A stretch of DNA of 64,000 nt from Agriotes lineatus (GCA_940337035.1 OW679197.1:41918466-41982465); one strand, 5' to 3'; counted from the first letter of the stretch, positions 30,841 through 43,180 are shown. Notes: generated from the sequence alone by a model not told the origin. Translations and numbers: made by a program.

Positions 30841-31996
30841 GAGAGTTGTGTATGATATTTACAAGTGTAGTATGTATTTGGCTGAGAGGGTTTCTTATGT
30901 TTACTTTCAAAACATTTTGGAGGATTACGTAACGTCATACCTATGATTTTTGTGTTTTTTCCAATAATATGTTAAGTCATTTTGCGGTCGTAGATGCTTA
31001 ATTGCATTTCACGCCTTTAGGGCAACTTGTTGCTATGTCAAAACCATTTTCAATCTTTCCGCACATTTGATTCAGGTCATTTTGGCATTTTAAATAGCCA
31101 CCTAGGCTTTAGGGCAGCGTGCTCGTATGCTAAACCCTTTTAGTTCTTTATTTGGCTCCATCGCCTAATTCCAGAATAATGATTTCGCACATATTTGGCC
31201 CCAAGCGCAGCATTTCTCGTCGGTTGGAGCTCCCCTCTGATGGCGCTGTGGCAGCCGAGCGTATCGCCCGCAAGAATTCCGAATCTTCTAGAAAGCACGC
31301 CGTTGAGGCGTGATACCATTGGTGCCGGCATTAATTTGTTTCATTTTATCGCCTTGCGATTGGCTGCCGAGGTTTAGTCACGTGGGGACGCGACCAAGGT
31401 GACCTTTGCCAGCGCTTCCCTCTGGGCATTCAGCCGAGAGCCGTCGAACAAGTAAGAGGTCGGATAGTGTGTGAGTTCGTGCGACGCTTCCGCCCTTGGC
31501 GGGGGCGTCAGCCTTTTTCCCGTTGAGTGCTGCTTCAGCATCTATGTGACAAACGATTTCGCCTTAAGTGGCAGTCAACCGCAGTCCGTTGCAGAGAACG
31601 CTTGTGAGGTGGTTGTGTGTGAGAGTTTCGAATTGTCTTCGGCGTAGCGTGGGTGTTTTTAAGCCCAGTTCCTGCTTCCGTAAGTAAGGGGTCGTGCCCC
31701 CTTCATCTCGACCTACGAGGATCTGTCCCGCAGAACGAAAGTGGCCCATTTTTCGTCGTCCCGTTGTACGCGTCCTGACGCGCTTCACGTCGCCATTAAG
31801 GCGGATGTGCACTCATCCCTATAGCCGTCGAACATCGAAGGTACCTGCCACCTACGACTGCAGCCTGTCGCAACTCGACTGTACCAGGCTCCCTAACCGC
31901 CTACATTATTAAGGTATGTGTCTTTGAACTGATTACCGCTGTGAACGCGAGCGAGCCGTCACATCTCTGGTGCCTACAGGCACTGTCGTCATATTT

Positions 31997-32155
31997 GTCC
32001 ATGTCGCGAGTGCTAATTTGATCTTTGCTGTTCGCTGCATAAGGCGTCGCGCCAGCATATTTGTGCATTCATTCAGACTTGCAGACTGTCCATGTCGCGA
32101 GTGCTAATTTGATCTTTGCTGTCCGCTGCATAAGGCGTCGCGCCAGCATATTTGT
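31997..32155. repeat. Two direct copies of a 68-bp segment, 90 bp apart
   Basis: GTCCATGTCGCGAGTGCTAA to CGCGCCAGCATATTTGT occurs at 31997 and 32087 with one visible difference (TTC/TCC). Confidence 0.9.
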
Positions 32156-32156
32156 A

Positions 32157-32213
32157 CTCATTACTGCTCCTTACTGCTCATTACTGTTCATTACTGTTCA
32201 TTACTGTTCAACA
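32157..32213. repeat. 10-bp tandem repeat TCATTACTGT
   Basis: Five to six units of TCATTACTG(C/T) follow the direct repeats; the last three are identical. Confidence 0.85.
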
Positions 32214-32853
32214 TCTGTCGCTAAGTTTAGAGCGCGCGCGCCAGCTGGTGCCCCTAGTTATAATCTAGTTTAGATATAGGACGACGCACTCTGCTGCCCC
32301 ATTGTAACCCGTTAGTCAATACATGATTTGTTAGCTAAGGGAACTATTGTTTTGTTTCGACTTGTGCATGTTCTGTTACAGATAAACGCCCCCTTCATTG
32401 TACTGATTATTGTGCGACGGAACGAGGGAGCTTTGAGCGTACAGGGTGGGTGAGACAGCTGCGTAGTCGCGGTCGGATTGACACCTAATTACAATCCTTG
32501 CATAAGGCAACCCCGAAATTGTTATTTGACCTTGCAATTCTTGAGTAATCCTATCGGCGGAGTATTTTGCGTGCTTCGCTCCCGTCTAACCGTCCAGGCC
32601 CGGTTAGCCGGGTTAAGACAGGCTTGGTGGCGCCCTCACAATTTCGACATACCCTATATATATATATTATGCCGCAACACGCTTGCCCAGAACGTATCGT
32701 GTGACTCACGCCCGACTCCCTGAGCGTTCCAGCCGTGGCCTATTAGCCTATTTCGAACCGATTTCAGGGCAAGTGTGCCAGTTTTTCAGGACTGATTCCG
32801 TGGTGCGATGCTCACCTTGGGTGGGTGTCGTAAAGTTCTTTTAATACCGTAAC

Positions 32854-34496
32854 AAATACCTATCATATCTCGATAAGCAGCGATTCAATCGACCTGGAAG
32901 CTATTTCGTTCGATTCATCTTGCAAAAATACGTAGAAAATGACACCTCGCTTCAATTATTCTTTAAATTTCAATGTTTGCAATCTCCCAACCTCCCCCCC
33001 CTCAAACCAGTGTTGCACCCCTTAAAATTTTGGGGCTCTTGGATCTACAATTCTATTGCCACGACGAAGCTATAGAGGAGGTTTCATGAATGAATATTTT
33101 GTATCATATCATCTAAATATTGTAATGTTATGATGCTTACAACAATTCTGGTTGCATTGCTAACGTACGAAACTAAAGAAAAATTCAAATACGCCCAGAA
33201 TTTTTTATTGTATTTATTGCAACAATAAGTCACTAGTAAATATTGATAATTACATAATGCATGATTAGCAATAACTGTAATTTAATTAACAGAGGTTAAA
33301 AATTGAATAAAACAGTATCGTCGGGGTTGAGTTCAGTTTATTTTCATTATTTGTGGTATGTATCGCAAATGTAGCTAATTTATGATGACTGACAGTTTAA
33401 TTGTGTAACGTCAAGACACGATAATAAATTTGTTTATTTTTAATTAACCCAAGAGGAGGCAATAATTCAGATCGAAACTGAATTGTATTTGTACCTAGTA
33501 CCTATTTTATTTATTTTAAATAATTACATTATTACAAATTAGTTACCATAACAACGTTAACGTTAATAATATTATTATTACAATATATATTAAATGATGC
33601 TGGTGAAAGGTTACAGGCTACACCCGTGCCTTACTTGTTGATTTATTTTAACTTCACCTGATGTGTTGTTTTTTGGATGTATAGTGATGTTAGTATTCTC
33701 GTGTAGTCCTTGAATAACGTGTCGATGAAAAGTCTTTTCATTGTCAATAAAATCCAGACGGAATTGTAAATTATTTTCTTCACTTTTTTGTATTATGGTT
33801 TAAGTACATAAACATGGCAATATTATATCAGATATTTGATAGTCTTTTGTTTTGTATTTGTTCATATATTTTGTAAGCCGTATTGAATTAAATATGAATA
33901 TGAATTTTGCTGTTTAATAATAATTGTTAGGTATTATACTCTTTTGGCTATAGCTGAAACCTATACGTTTTGCTAGTGTTCTAGTCATTTTTATTAGATA
34001 AATAGCATCGTGTAATTAATTCGTTTAGGCGTATAGTTGATTTATATGCAATGGTTTGACATCCGCTTATGTTGTGTTTAATATTACTAATAAATACGGT
34101 TGATGTGCTGTTTTTATTATATTTTTAGCTACATATATTTTTTGTTCGTATACATCTCAGGTTTCTGGAGTTTGCTCTTGGACAAGTTATTTATAGCTTT
34201 TTGTTTTTCAGCTACTGCTATTGATATCTCCTCGTTATAGATTTTTTAGTCTCCTTTGATGTTTGCATTTTATTCTTTAACAAAGTACTTCATTTGTTGC
34301 ATTTACATTTTTTCATTCTTCATATACATCTTGCCCTATGAGGGTTTTCATATAATCGTTAGTCTATTTAATAGATGTGTGATGCTTTAATCTTGTAATA
34401 AGTATGCTTTGTAGGTTTTTCTGGAATCGATCTCTTTTGTGTTTTATTTGAACTCCATCTCTCGGGAATTGTTATTTTCGAGATTACCGGCTAATT
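32854..34496. other. No gene recognised
   Basis: AT-rich sequence without assignable motif; a C/A-rich patch at 32985-33000 (CCTCCCCCCCTC) is the only oddity. Confidence 0.45.
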
Positions 34497-34654
34497 GTCT
34501 GAGCCTGTAGTTCTCAGAGGCCAGGGGGCACAGATGATTTGCCAGGAGCCGTAGAGAAAATTTGAAAAAATGGGGGAACGTAGTTGCGCCTAAGGAGGTT
34601 ACAGCAGGCTTCAAAGTAAAATTAATAATATGTTGTATAGGCGCATTATACAGA

Positions 34655-34697
34655 GTCGGATAGCGCAGTTGGTAGAGCGTCAGGTTTGTATTAAGTA
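34655..34697 (+). repeat. tRNA 5'-half-like segment
   Basis: GTCGGATAGCGCAGTTGGTA GAGCGTCAGGTTTGTA has a complete D-arm with A box (TAGCGCAGTTGGTAGAGCG), but the 3' half with a B box is missing. It is more likely a SINE-head or tRNA relic inside the hAT element than a working tRNA gene. Confidence 0.65.
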
Positions 34698-34861
34698 ATT
34701 CATCGGTCACCAAGACACACATCTAACACAATGGTTGCTAGGGAAGCACAAAAGGCGCGCTCCAACTTTGTAACTCGGAACACGGGGCAAGTTGAACACT
34801 GCACCGCCAGATGTTAGCGTGCAAAGCACCAGTCTCTACACCGCTAAGATAACAAGAGGTT

Positions 34862-34900
34862 AACGATAATACATATGCGTAACGATAATACATATGCGTA
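34862..34900. repeat. Tandem duplication of 18-19 bases
   Basis: ACGATAATACATATGCGTA occurs twice back to back. Confidence 0.85.
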
Positions 34901-35015
34901 TACATAGGCACATTACTCCGAGAACTGATCTCTTATAAAGAATCTTGAACACAGTTCACCCTAAAATAAGATTTTATTTCTTAGAGCAAATATATAGGAC
35001 TAGAGTTTAAGCCTT

Positions 35016-35031
35016 GGGGGGGGGGGGGGGG
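35016..35031 (+). repeat. G16 homopolymer
   Basis: Sixteen consecutive G, just inside the right end of the hAT-type element. The length may be assembly-sensitive. Confidence 0.85.
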
Positions 35032-35274
35032 CAAGAGAAAACATTGGTTGAGAACCACTGATCTGAGCAGATATCATAGTTTTGGTAATCTCTTGTATCT
35101 CTAATATATGTTGCTAATTTCCTTTTTATAATGAAATAATATATTATTAATTTTGAATCTCTGCTACCCTATGTATATACTTGTACGTGTATATTTTTCT
35201 CTCTGAAAATGTGTGTGTAACCATTGTTTGTTGCCGTTTTGATTTATATGGTATTTCCTATAGCATTCTGATTT

Positions 35275-35400
35275 TGCTTATTGTTGATTTTCTTACCTGA
35301 CATTGAAATCACCAGCTCGTACTGTGTATTAATTTTTGTTTGCTCTTAGAAATTTATTTTCTAGTTCTGTATAGAAGATTGTAGTTTCTCTTCCTCTGAG
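35275..35400 (-). pseudogene. LINE endonuclease fragment
   Basis: The minus strand reads TIFYTELENKFLRANKN, a stop, then YTVRAGDFNVR. FY-x-E-L-E followed after ~20 residues by GDFN is the order in the apurinic-type endonuclease domain of LINEs; GDFN holds a catalytic Asp/Asn pair. One stop and no further homology nearby. Confidence 0.5.
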
Positions 35401-35869
35401 CTAATACTCCTATCCTCTTTCAAAGTGGTTGGTTTGGTGACGGGTTTTTTGTTGATAAACGTGTAGTTAGTAATTCTTTGTTTCCACTTCTGATCAAGTG
35501 GCGTAGGCCAAGCACAAAGAGGTGTTGCATTAGTAACCCCTCTTTGGGTTTGGTAAAGGGAATTTTTTGTTCTTTAAGATTGTTGTGCAATTTTTCACTT
35601 TTTGTCCTCATCCAAGTACGTTTCAGGTGGCTATATTTAATATATCGAAAATTCCAATTCGTGTGTCTTTTGACCTGCTGTATGCATTTCCATTAAATCC
35701 GCCCGGCTAATTCCTTTCATGTTATCCGTGCAAGTTTGTTACTTTTTCACAGTGCCTTACATAAAATCCCCAATTTTGGAGGATCAAGTACTTTTAGTCA
35801 GGGTTCTCTGTTCTTAGGTCAGTTTGTAACTGTCTAGTTCGTGTCACCTTGGTATTTAATAATCACCTT

Positions 35870-36190
35870 GGTATTTGGTATTCCACAGAAATGATGTTCT
35901 GGAGGCGATGCTGCAAGTTAACAATAATGGACCGCGTAAGAAACGAAAGAATTAAAGAACTAATGCAAATAAATAAATCACTTACCGATACAGTTGAACA
36001 GAAACAACTACTTTGGTATGGGCACATGAGAAGGATGAACACCGATAGACTACCAAAAAAGTATGGGAATGGAAGCCACGTTACAGGAGAAAAAGAGGAA
36101 GGCCAAGAAAATCATGGAATGATGGTATAAGGGAAGCTATGCAAAAAAAGAAATTTGGAAGAAGACGATTATGCTGATAGAAAAATGTGG
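35870..36190 (+). pseudogene. LINE reverse transcriptase C-terminal relic
   Basis: The frame MMFWRRCCKLTIMDRVRNER continues through LTDTVEQKQLLWYGHMRRMN and DRLPKK; after a one-base shift it reads RRKRGRPRKSWNDGIREAMQ. M-x-x-W/L-R-R-x-C, W-Y-G-H-M-R-R-M and K-R-G-R-P-R are the successive C-terminal motifs of endonuclease-type LINEs. The 5' part is missing. TATATATATA follows at 36226. Confidence 0.8.
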
Positions 36191-36349
36191 AAACTGAGAT
36201 GACTTAAAAGTTGTAAACAAACCGCTATATATATATACCTTGGTATTTAACCATTATTCTGCTAGGTATAGAACTAAACTGTATTTCTTATATTGTAGTA
36301 ATTAGATTAAAACATATTGTCCACTTAAAACTTTCACTTAATGTTTCGC

Positions 36350-36900
36350 ACGCTCGAACAGAGAAGTGCAAGCCAGCGGAATACTGATTCCCTGTTAGGT
36401 GCGCGAGCGGAATCGCGCAGAGGACAGCCGTGCAGTAATAACCGACATGTGCGTACGTTCAAGAAAAAAGGAACGCCACACGAAGTATTATAAAGTACCA
36501 GCTTGGGGTAGCATCCCCAAAATATAGCAGTTCATAGAATCTGCTTCAATAAACTGCTATTCCGGCTGCCAGTCGAGCTTCAAGGAAGTCAGTCGACCTT
36601 GCCAACACAAGAAGTCTCTGTAGGAGCAGCTACAGAAGCCACGGAGCTGATCTCTTGGTATTCCTTCTGCTAAATAAAGGCAAGTTTCGTTACTATAATT
36701 ACGAGTGAATGTACGGTCTAGAAATATTTGGAAAAACCAAAGCCTTAATAAAGAATTAACTGCTATTGCAATGCATTGTGCAACATCTTTAACGAGCATT
36801 ACTCGCCCAAAGGCCACACGCGAGTACTTGCTGAATGAGCAGCGTGAGAACAAGGCGCTTGCATAATTCTGTTGATATATCGCGTCAGCTGATTTTAAGC
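36350..36900 (+). other. GC-richer block with LTR-like signals
   Basis: TATTATAAAGTACC (36486) and CAATAAACTG (36546) are placed like the TATA box and poly(A) signal of an LTR, starting perhaps at TGTTAGGTGCGCGAGCGG (36393). No matching terminus, primer-binding site or second copy was found, so the call is tentative. Confidence 0.3.
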
Positions 36901-37479
36901 TACTGGAGCCAGGACCGCATTAAGTAAACTTGTGTGCGGAATTTAAACATTATTAACATTGTGGGTTTTTTGACTTGACGTTGATAATTAATAAGTTATA
37001 CCTACGATTAAAGAGTGTATTCAAGCATGTAGATTCAGTATTAAACTCGTGGGATGTTCAGTGCTACTATTAATAGCGCCCATAAATTTTCTTTTACAGA
37101 TATATATTGTTACAGCTCCACGTTGCCTGCCATACATTTAATATAATTCACGTTCTGACTTTGTTATCTTTTAGGCAATTTAAATTTCCCTATTTCTTTT
37201 TATTTGAATATTAAAAATTATTTTTCCGGCTAGCTCCTGAAAATCAGAGTGGATTTCTTTTATCTAGATTGCTTATACTGAAATTTGATGTTTCGATTTT
37301 AATTATCACAATTCAAAAAACTTCTGTCAAATGGTACGCCAAACCAACTTTGAAAATTCAATGAGATATACCTGATCGTTACATTTGTTATATAACAATC
37401 TCAAACAGTAAGTACTTCCTTAATAATTAATTCACTTTCGATCTTTATTTTATTTTAGTTCTTATTTAATAACTAAACT

Positions 37480-37925
37480 CACGCACCTTTTATTTGAACT
37501 TATCAGTGTCCTCGGCAGAAACCAATTCGTCCTGCTCTGCTACTGATCACAACTGCTCCACTCAAAACCACGGTGAAGGCCTCCACTGACAACCAAACTG
37601 TCAAAATGTACCGAATCAGGAACTGACTTAACTCAGGAAAAACTAGTTTGTATAAGGATTCAGCCCATACAGCTTCACATCATGGATCCAAATAGTCCCC
37701 AGTCGTAGCTGTTTATCTTCAATATTGAATCCAAACCACTCTCCTGAGGTACGCCACCGATCAGCACCAATAATCCCGACCAAGGACAAGACACCAGACC
37801 TCAATTGACAAGCCCCATATACATGATTACCTACTCTGCGAACGACCTCCATGCGACTCTCCTTCCGTGTAAATTGCTCGTTGTAATCCAACTCAATCGA
37901 CGCATAATGTCAAATGCAATTCCAT
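37480..37925. other. C-rich block, unassigned open frame on minus strand
   Basis: An 82-codon minus frame (MEVVRRVGNHVYGACQLRSG, RWRTSGEWFGFNIEDKQLRL) has non-AT-biased composition, but I recognise no family. The plus strand is G-poor and ends ATGTCAAATGCAATTCCATA ATAAAC. It resembles, loosely, the block at 50790-51290. Confidence 0.3.
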
Positions 37926-38507
37926 AATAAACTTCATTCAGTATTTCTTTCAATTTGTTTTATATTTTTTTATATTCCAAACATTTTAACTCTTTATATA
38001 GGGTTTATTTAATAATTTCTAGTTACATAAATTAATCCTTAACGATATTGTATATTTTCTCCATCCAACACTCTATAAAGCTTTATTTTAATTTCTACCC
38101 ACTATGTGCAATAGTCTATCTCGATTAAGTATTTGTCAGTATTTTCCAATTTCATATTTAGATATTACATTAAATTAGAGTCCTTCTGTTTCTCAATTAA
38201 CCTCATATTATTAAATTATAAATTCTATTTTCTTTTCTAAATACATACCAATTATTAAAATGCCCAATTCATATTCAAATTGATCTTTATAATATTTCAT
38301 TACTGTAATATTTTAATCCTATTTTAAAACTGATTTTTATATCCCTGTATCTATATCATTACAATATTTTCATGTAAACTGTTTGGTTTTCATTTCTGGC
38401 AGGATATGCATGTATAAATAATTACAGCATTATAGGTGACAGCGAGCAGGCAGCAAATTATGACTTGTATCTATTACTCAGTTAAAGCAAAAATTAACAA
38501 AATTGTA
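37926..38507. other. G-poor stretch, no gene
   Basis: The plus strand has very few G for hundreds of bases (e.g. 38000-38400), a strand asymmetry also seen at 51300-51850. Confidence 0.5.
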
Positions 38508-38780
38508 TTTTTTAAGGTGCTCACCCTGTATATATTTCTCCGAAACTGTCTCGGTTTCAGACCAGGTAAACATATAATATGTATGCAAAATATCGTCTTC
38601 CTTCAGCAAATAGTTTTTGAGTTATACCACCAACAGATGGACAGACAAGCGGAATCGAGAATACCTATTTTTCGTTATCTTGGGATCCTGAAACTTGAAG
38701 GTTAGAAGAAATTTCGGAAGGTGAATTTTTCGTGATTACAATACTTCCTTTGCCTATTAGACGATGAAAGTAAAAAGATT
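38508..38780 (-). repeat. R1 repeat, full uninterrupted copy
   Basis: The reverse complement runs from ACTTTCATCGTCTAATAGGC through CGAAATTTCTTCTAACCTTC, GATAACGAAAAATAGG, CATATTATATGTTTACCTGG to ATATATACAGGGTGAGCACC TTAAAAAATA. It provides the intact reference for the copy split by a LINE at 48878-49990. Confidence 0.8.
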
Positions 38781-38789
38781 AAAAGCAGA

Positions 38790-39960
38790 AACTGAAAACA
38801 TCTAGAAGAAGCGCAACATGGATTTAGACCAGCTAGAGGCACGCCAGATGCAATTTTCGCAATAAAACAGTTATGCGAAAAGATAATTGATTATAATAAA
38901 ACAGCTTAGCTATGCTTTCTAGACTTATCGAACATTTTTGGCAGCATAAATAGGAAACAGCTATGGAGCACCTTAAACAAAAATAAAGTGAATCTACGTA
39001 ATATAAAAAGGGTGTACAAAGTCACTAGAAATTAGAACTCGAAACAATCGGGCACAGGAATTTATAACAACAATGGGGGTCAGACAAGGAGGAAATCTAA
39101 GTCCTCCATTTTGCTAATGGATGATACAATACAAGAATGCAGAGAAGAAACCCAAATGTTACTGGGGATAATATGGCGACAGAAATAGCTTATGCAGACC
39201 ACATACTCGTAGTACTCATAGCGAATAGGTCACCAGTTCTGTAACATAACGTGAGAGTCTGTGAAAAAGCCCTTAGCAAGAGAAAACTATACATAAATAC
39301 TGACAAATCAAAAATAATGACAATACAAAGGAAACAGACAAATATAAATATAAATTAAAGTACTGCAGGTATTGATCATGTGGCTAATTTCAAATACTTA
39401 GGCTATACAATACAAGGAAATGGTAACATAGAGGATTAGTTAAACAGTTGAATAACAGCAACAAACAAATGATTTTTATGTTAAACAATAATTTTATTAC
39501 CAAACGTTAAGTCTCCAGGAATTCAAAAATTAAAATCTTCGAATGTGCTTTTCTTCCAACTTTATTATACAGTTGCGAAACCTGGACTCTGGCCAATAAG
39601 CAGAAAAGCAAACTGCAAGTGATCGAAATGAGATATTCAGGAAAATTGATGGAGGTAAGAATTAAAGACAAAATAAGGAATGAAACAATCCGAGAACGAC
39701 AAGGTGTAAGATCAGTGAATGTGGTAAGAGAAGAACAACAGATAAGACGGATGGGCCACTTATTAAGACTGGGCGTGCAGGGACTACCAAAAATATTGTG
39801 GAATTTCAAAATGCCAGAAAGAAGACCGAAATCCAAAAATAACGTGCAATGGGCAAATGGGTGAAATATGAAAAATAAGAGATATAACCTGGGAAGAAGC
39901 CAAACTCAAAGCTGGCAATAGAATAGAGTGGAGAAAATTCTTAAGGAAGTAAGACAAGAA
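38790..39960 (+). pseudogene. LINE reverse transcriptase relic, RT domain to C-terminus
   Basis: The frames, with many stops and shifts, read QHGFRPARGTPDAIFAIKQL, LCFLDLSNIFGSINRKQLW, IAYADHILVV, LLYSCETWTLANKQKSKLQV and QQIRRMGHLLRLGVQGLPK. These are RT motifs in order. The catalytic Y-A-D-D reads YADH, and F-D in the preceding motif reads FG, so the enzyme is dead. About 1.17 kb; the 5' end begins beside the R1 repeat. Confidence 0.85.
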
Positions 39961-41014
39961 CTATACCTCTACACTGTTAAAACGGTAGAAGAGACAAAAT
40001 TCGTATTATAGCACAAGGAGATTTGTTGTTACTCTTTTGTTATCCGGACCCATTCCAATTTAGATTGGTTACTCAGGTGGGGGATTCCCGGTTCAAAGAT
40101 GCTGTATGTCGTTCTAGTTTGTGTTGGTTAGTTGCAGCTTTGATTGTAAGCGTTGTAAATATCCTTTTCGGCGTTTCAAAAATACATCCGGATAGAAAGC
40201 GTTTCAAAGATGAGTCCGGATGGCAGAAAAGTTGCGATTCTTATCTTCTCATTTTTATTTCGATTGCCTGTAATGCTATTCTTTATGTGTTTAAAATTAT
40301 GTTGCAATAAAGATGTTTATAAATTTGATCTCATCTTTGTAAATTCAAACAAAGATTGTCTTTTAATTCTTCTTCATATCAAGTCGAATTTCTTGTTCCC
40401 AATGTTTCTGTTATTTATTCTGTTGTAACAATTACATGTCTGCTGTGAGATTGTATGACTTCTACTTCTTTTATATTTAAGCTTTATAACATTTCCCTTA
40501 TCTTTGTAAGCAATATGATAATGTCACGTAATACTAATACAGTACGAAATAACGAAGTTGTAATGTTATGGTAATGATATATTTTGGCTTTGAGATCTTA
40601 TTATTTGTAGGTACTTTACAATTTCCAATTTATGATTTGGTTTAAATAGTAATCCAAGAATTTTAAACGATTTCTAATATGTATTTATAAATAATTTTTA
40701 GAGTAATTATTTAGGTACCATACCCAGAGAGCTTGGCCATTATATAAATATTTACTACATACATTTGGGCCTTTTCTCATATAGAATTTTCTATGCGCAT
40801 CAACGTTAACATTAAAGACGAAATTATTAACTTTGCTAACATGTATTACTTGACAGGATGATAGGATATCTATTTTGCACATTAATTAAACAGCAGCGCG
40901 ACAACTAGAAGTTTTTATTAACTTAATCATATCTAAAATAGGCTATGCAATTAATATTTGTTTCGTTGGCCGCTTGTGAATTTCAATATTAATGAATTAT
41001 TTTTCCTAAAAAAG
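39961..41014. other. No confident gene
   Basis: A 95-codon frame (40023-40310) ends in a TAA that overlaps AATAAA (40305-40312). The protein has hydrophobic stretches but no motif or start context that I recognise. Confidence 0.4.
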
Positions 41015-41165
41015 GATGGATTAATAGACGTCATTAATACACTGTTTTTGATTAATACACTCTTTTTCATTAATTAACTGTTTAAAAAAAAAGATGGATT
41101 AATATATCTATTAATACACTGTTTTTGATTAATACACTCTTTTTCATTAATTAACTGTTTTTGTG
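41015..41165. repeat. Tandem duplication, 78-bp period
   Basis: GATGGATTAAT ... CATTAATACACTGTTTTTGA ... CATTAATTAACTG occurs at 41015 and 41093; the second half of each unit is identical. Confidence 0.85.
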
Positions 41166-41264
41166 ATTTTGATGTTTCGATGATATTTTGCATTGAGGTT
41201 AGTTGTATTAATCAAATTTTTCGCCACAAAAAAAGATTTTGCGGTCAACGAAAAAATTTTGTAA

Positions 41265-41384
41265 TCAATTCGTTTGTTAATGGACGATTAATAATCTCAA
41301 CTTATAAAGGCACTCACTCGCTATCGCTCGTTCGTGCTTTAAACAGTTTCGATTATTAATCGCCTTCATTAACACACTTGTTGG
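41265..41384. repeat. Hairpin with CTCGCTATCGCTCG apex
   Basis: TTAATGGACGATTAATAATC with CTTATAAAGGCAC (left) pairs with GTGCTTTAAACAG and GATTATTAATCGCCTTCATT (right). The apex TCACTCGCTATCGCTCGTTC is GC-rich, as in the other CTCG hairpins. Confidence 0.8.
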
Positions 41385-43180
41385 TTAAATAACTATTAAT
41401 CTTTACCATACGATTTCCCTTGATAGTTTTTTATCTTAATAAAGTATAGGTTGTAATAATCATAATTTATTTCAATCAATAGGAACTCGAACTACGCAAT
41501 GCGACGTTGTGAAGTAGTAACAACAAGAATAATTTAGAAGTTGATTTAAAAGCGGACCTAGATGTATTCCATTAATATTAATTAATATGTGATATTGATC
41601 TATTTTATCATGAGCGTAGGTGCCCGCGTTCTACACTGCTTGCAATCTGTTATGAATAAATGTTGTTAAGTCATTCATTCAGTTGTAATCTATCAGATTA
41701 TTATGACACACCGTGGCTATGGGTAATTCCTAGTACCTCATTACATAATACATAACGCAAAATGTGCGAACTGCGGTTTAGTCACTTAGGTAAGCCCTGC
41801 TTGTAAGTCCGATGGGAACATGTCGATATGGGTTTTACAATGCTGAGCAGACTTACCAAAATTTGAAAACCACCGGCCTATAAACTTTTTGCAGTACAAA
41901 CAGTACCTTTTCTGAAGGTAATATAGTCTACGTATTACAGCCTGTGGTTATTCCATTGTTTAGTTTAGCACCAATATATTTTTATTGATGAATAGGTTGT
42001 CTAATAAAAATAACATGTATTGACTAAAAACTTCTTTAAATAACAGATTTAGCGGAATTCATAATGAAGGTATGCTGCTCATGCTGACAAGCACTTTGTT
42101 GATCCATAAATCAGCTAGACGTAATTTTTGTATGTTTGATTCCATATAAATCTGTGTCAAAATACTAGGAAAATTGTTTCAAATAAAACAAATAAAGTCA
42201 AATATGCACATCGTGGTTAAGGTTCTTGAAAGGTTGAGAACTGATGTTACAATGTGATTGGTTATCATTTAATACGTCTAGAGCTTACATGAAGGTTGTG
42301 CCAACTATTTACAACAATTATTGTATATGAAAAGAAGAAAAAAATACAATTATTGGTTTTTCTTAATAATTATTGTATTACAGACGGCAAGTAGCTTGCA
42401 TAAAGATTGTTCTATTCAACGACAGGGTTTCCTCAAGAAATAGCTATTGAACTAAGTTACGATTTTTATCAATCTACCATTTGGTGTTCTTTGGTGAATT
42501 TTTGAAAAGAAACTGAATATAGAAGCGTATAAAGAATCAATGAAGAAATCAAAGAACGATGGTTAAACAAGAAGATGAATATCCGTGCGAACCTTTTATA
42601 ACATGAATTTCTAATTTTTGAAGTAGAATTTATTTTGTGCCTCCTCAACTGGTTTGGATGATCATTTCACAGTGTCGTTGATCATAATAATAAATAAGTA
42701 CGAAGCTAGTTGACTTGACACACGTTTGATGCATAGAAATTTAAAAACAAAAATAAAATATTTGCTAAATCTTTAAAGTCTACCTAAAATGAACTGGCTG
42801 AATACGAGTAGAAAGAATTTTACCTTTAACTGGTTATCTGACTCATAAGCCTTCCTAAAATTAAATTCTGTCATTGTGTTCTGTTTACTAATGCAACTGT
42901 CGAGTACGATAATTCAGGTAACCCTAATAGAATTCTGTCAGATCGTTTTAAGTAGATTTCATATAGAACGTAGTATAGTTTTATGCATTATTTTCCATAT
43001 AATTTTCCTTTATGCCACTCAGTCACTACAGTTTGTGGCTAGCAATTTTCTCCAAAAAGAGAAAATATTACCTTATCACAAAGATATACGCCGTTTTGCA
43101 ATAAATAAATAGACTTCGGATTGTTGGCAAATATTATCATTTAAAACGATTTTAATGTAATATAGCAGTAATAGGTTTAT
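41385..43180. other. No gene recognised
   Basis: AT-rich sequence with no assigned features. Confidence 0.45.

Larger units (their letters stand above)
31140..32853. other. CpG-rich 1.7-kb block of unknown nature
   Basis: The composition is strikingly GC- and CpG-rich relative to both sides. No convincing long frame exists on either strand. The right edge reads TTAATACCGTAACA, so on the minus strand it begins TGTTACGG, like an LTR; the left edge is unclear. Several GTAAGT/GTATGT sequences on the plus strand could be donors (31451, 31680, 31914). Alternatives are a long LTR or leader of an unknown element, or a host promoter/5' exon. The composition resembles the LTR at 15221-16320, but sequence identity was not seen. 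Confidence 0.4.
34505..35060. mobile_element. Non-autonomous hAT-type element
   Basis: The right end GGTTGAGAACCACTG is the characteristic terminus of many hAT elements. The left end CTGTAGTTCTCAGAGGCC is a diverged complement. The flanks are GTCTGAGC (34497-34504) and ATCTGAGC (35061-35068), 7 of 8 bases alike, fitting the 8-bp target duplication of hATs. No transposase is encoded. It contains a tRNA-like segment, a duplicated 19-mer and a G16 run. Confidence 0.75.

Noticed and set aside
39507..39836. 109-codon minus-strand frame
   Set aside because: It is the complement of a clear plus-strand LINE C-terminal region (LLYSCETWTLANKQ).
40023..40310. 95-codon frame ending at an AATAAA
   Set aside because: The stop overlaps AATAAA, which is no place for a poly(A) signal, and the protein has no motif.
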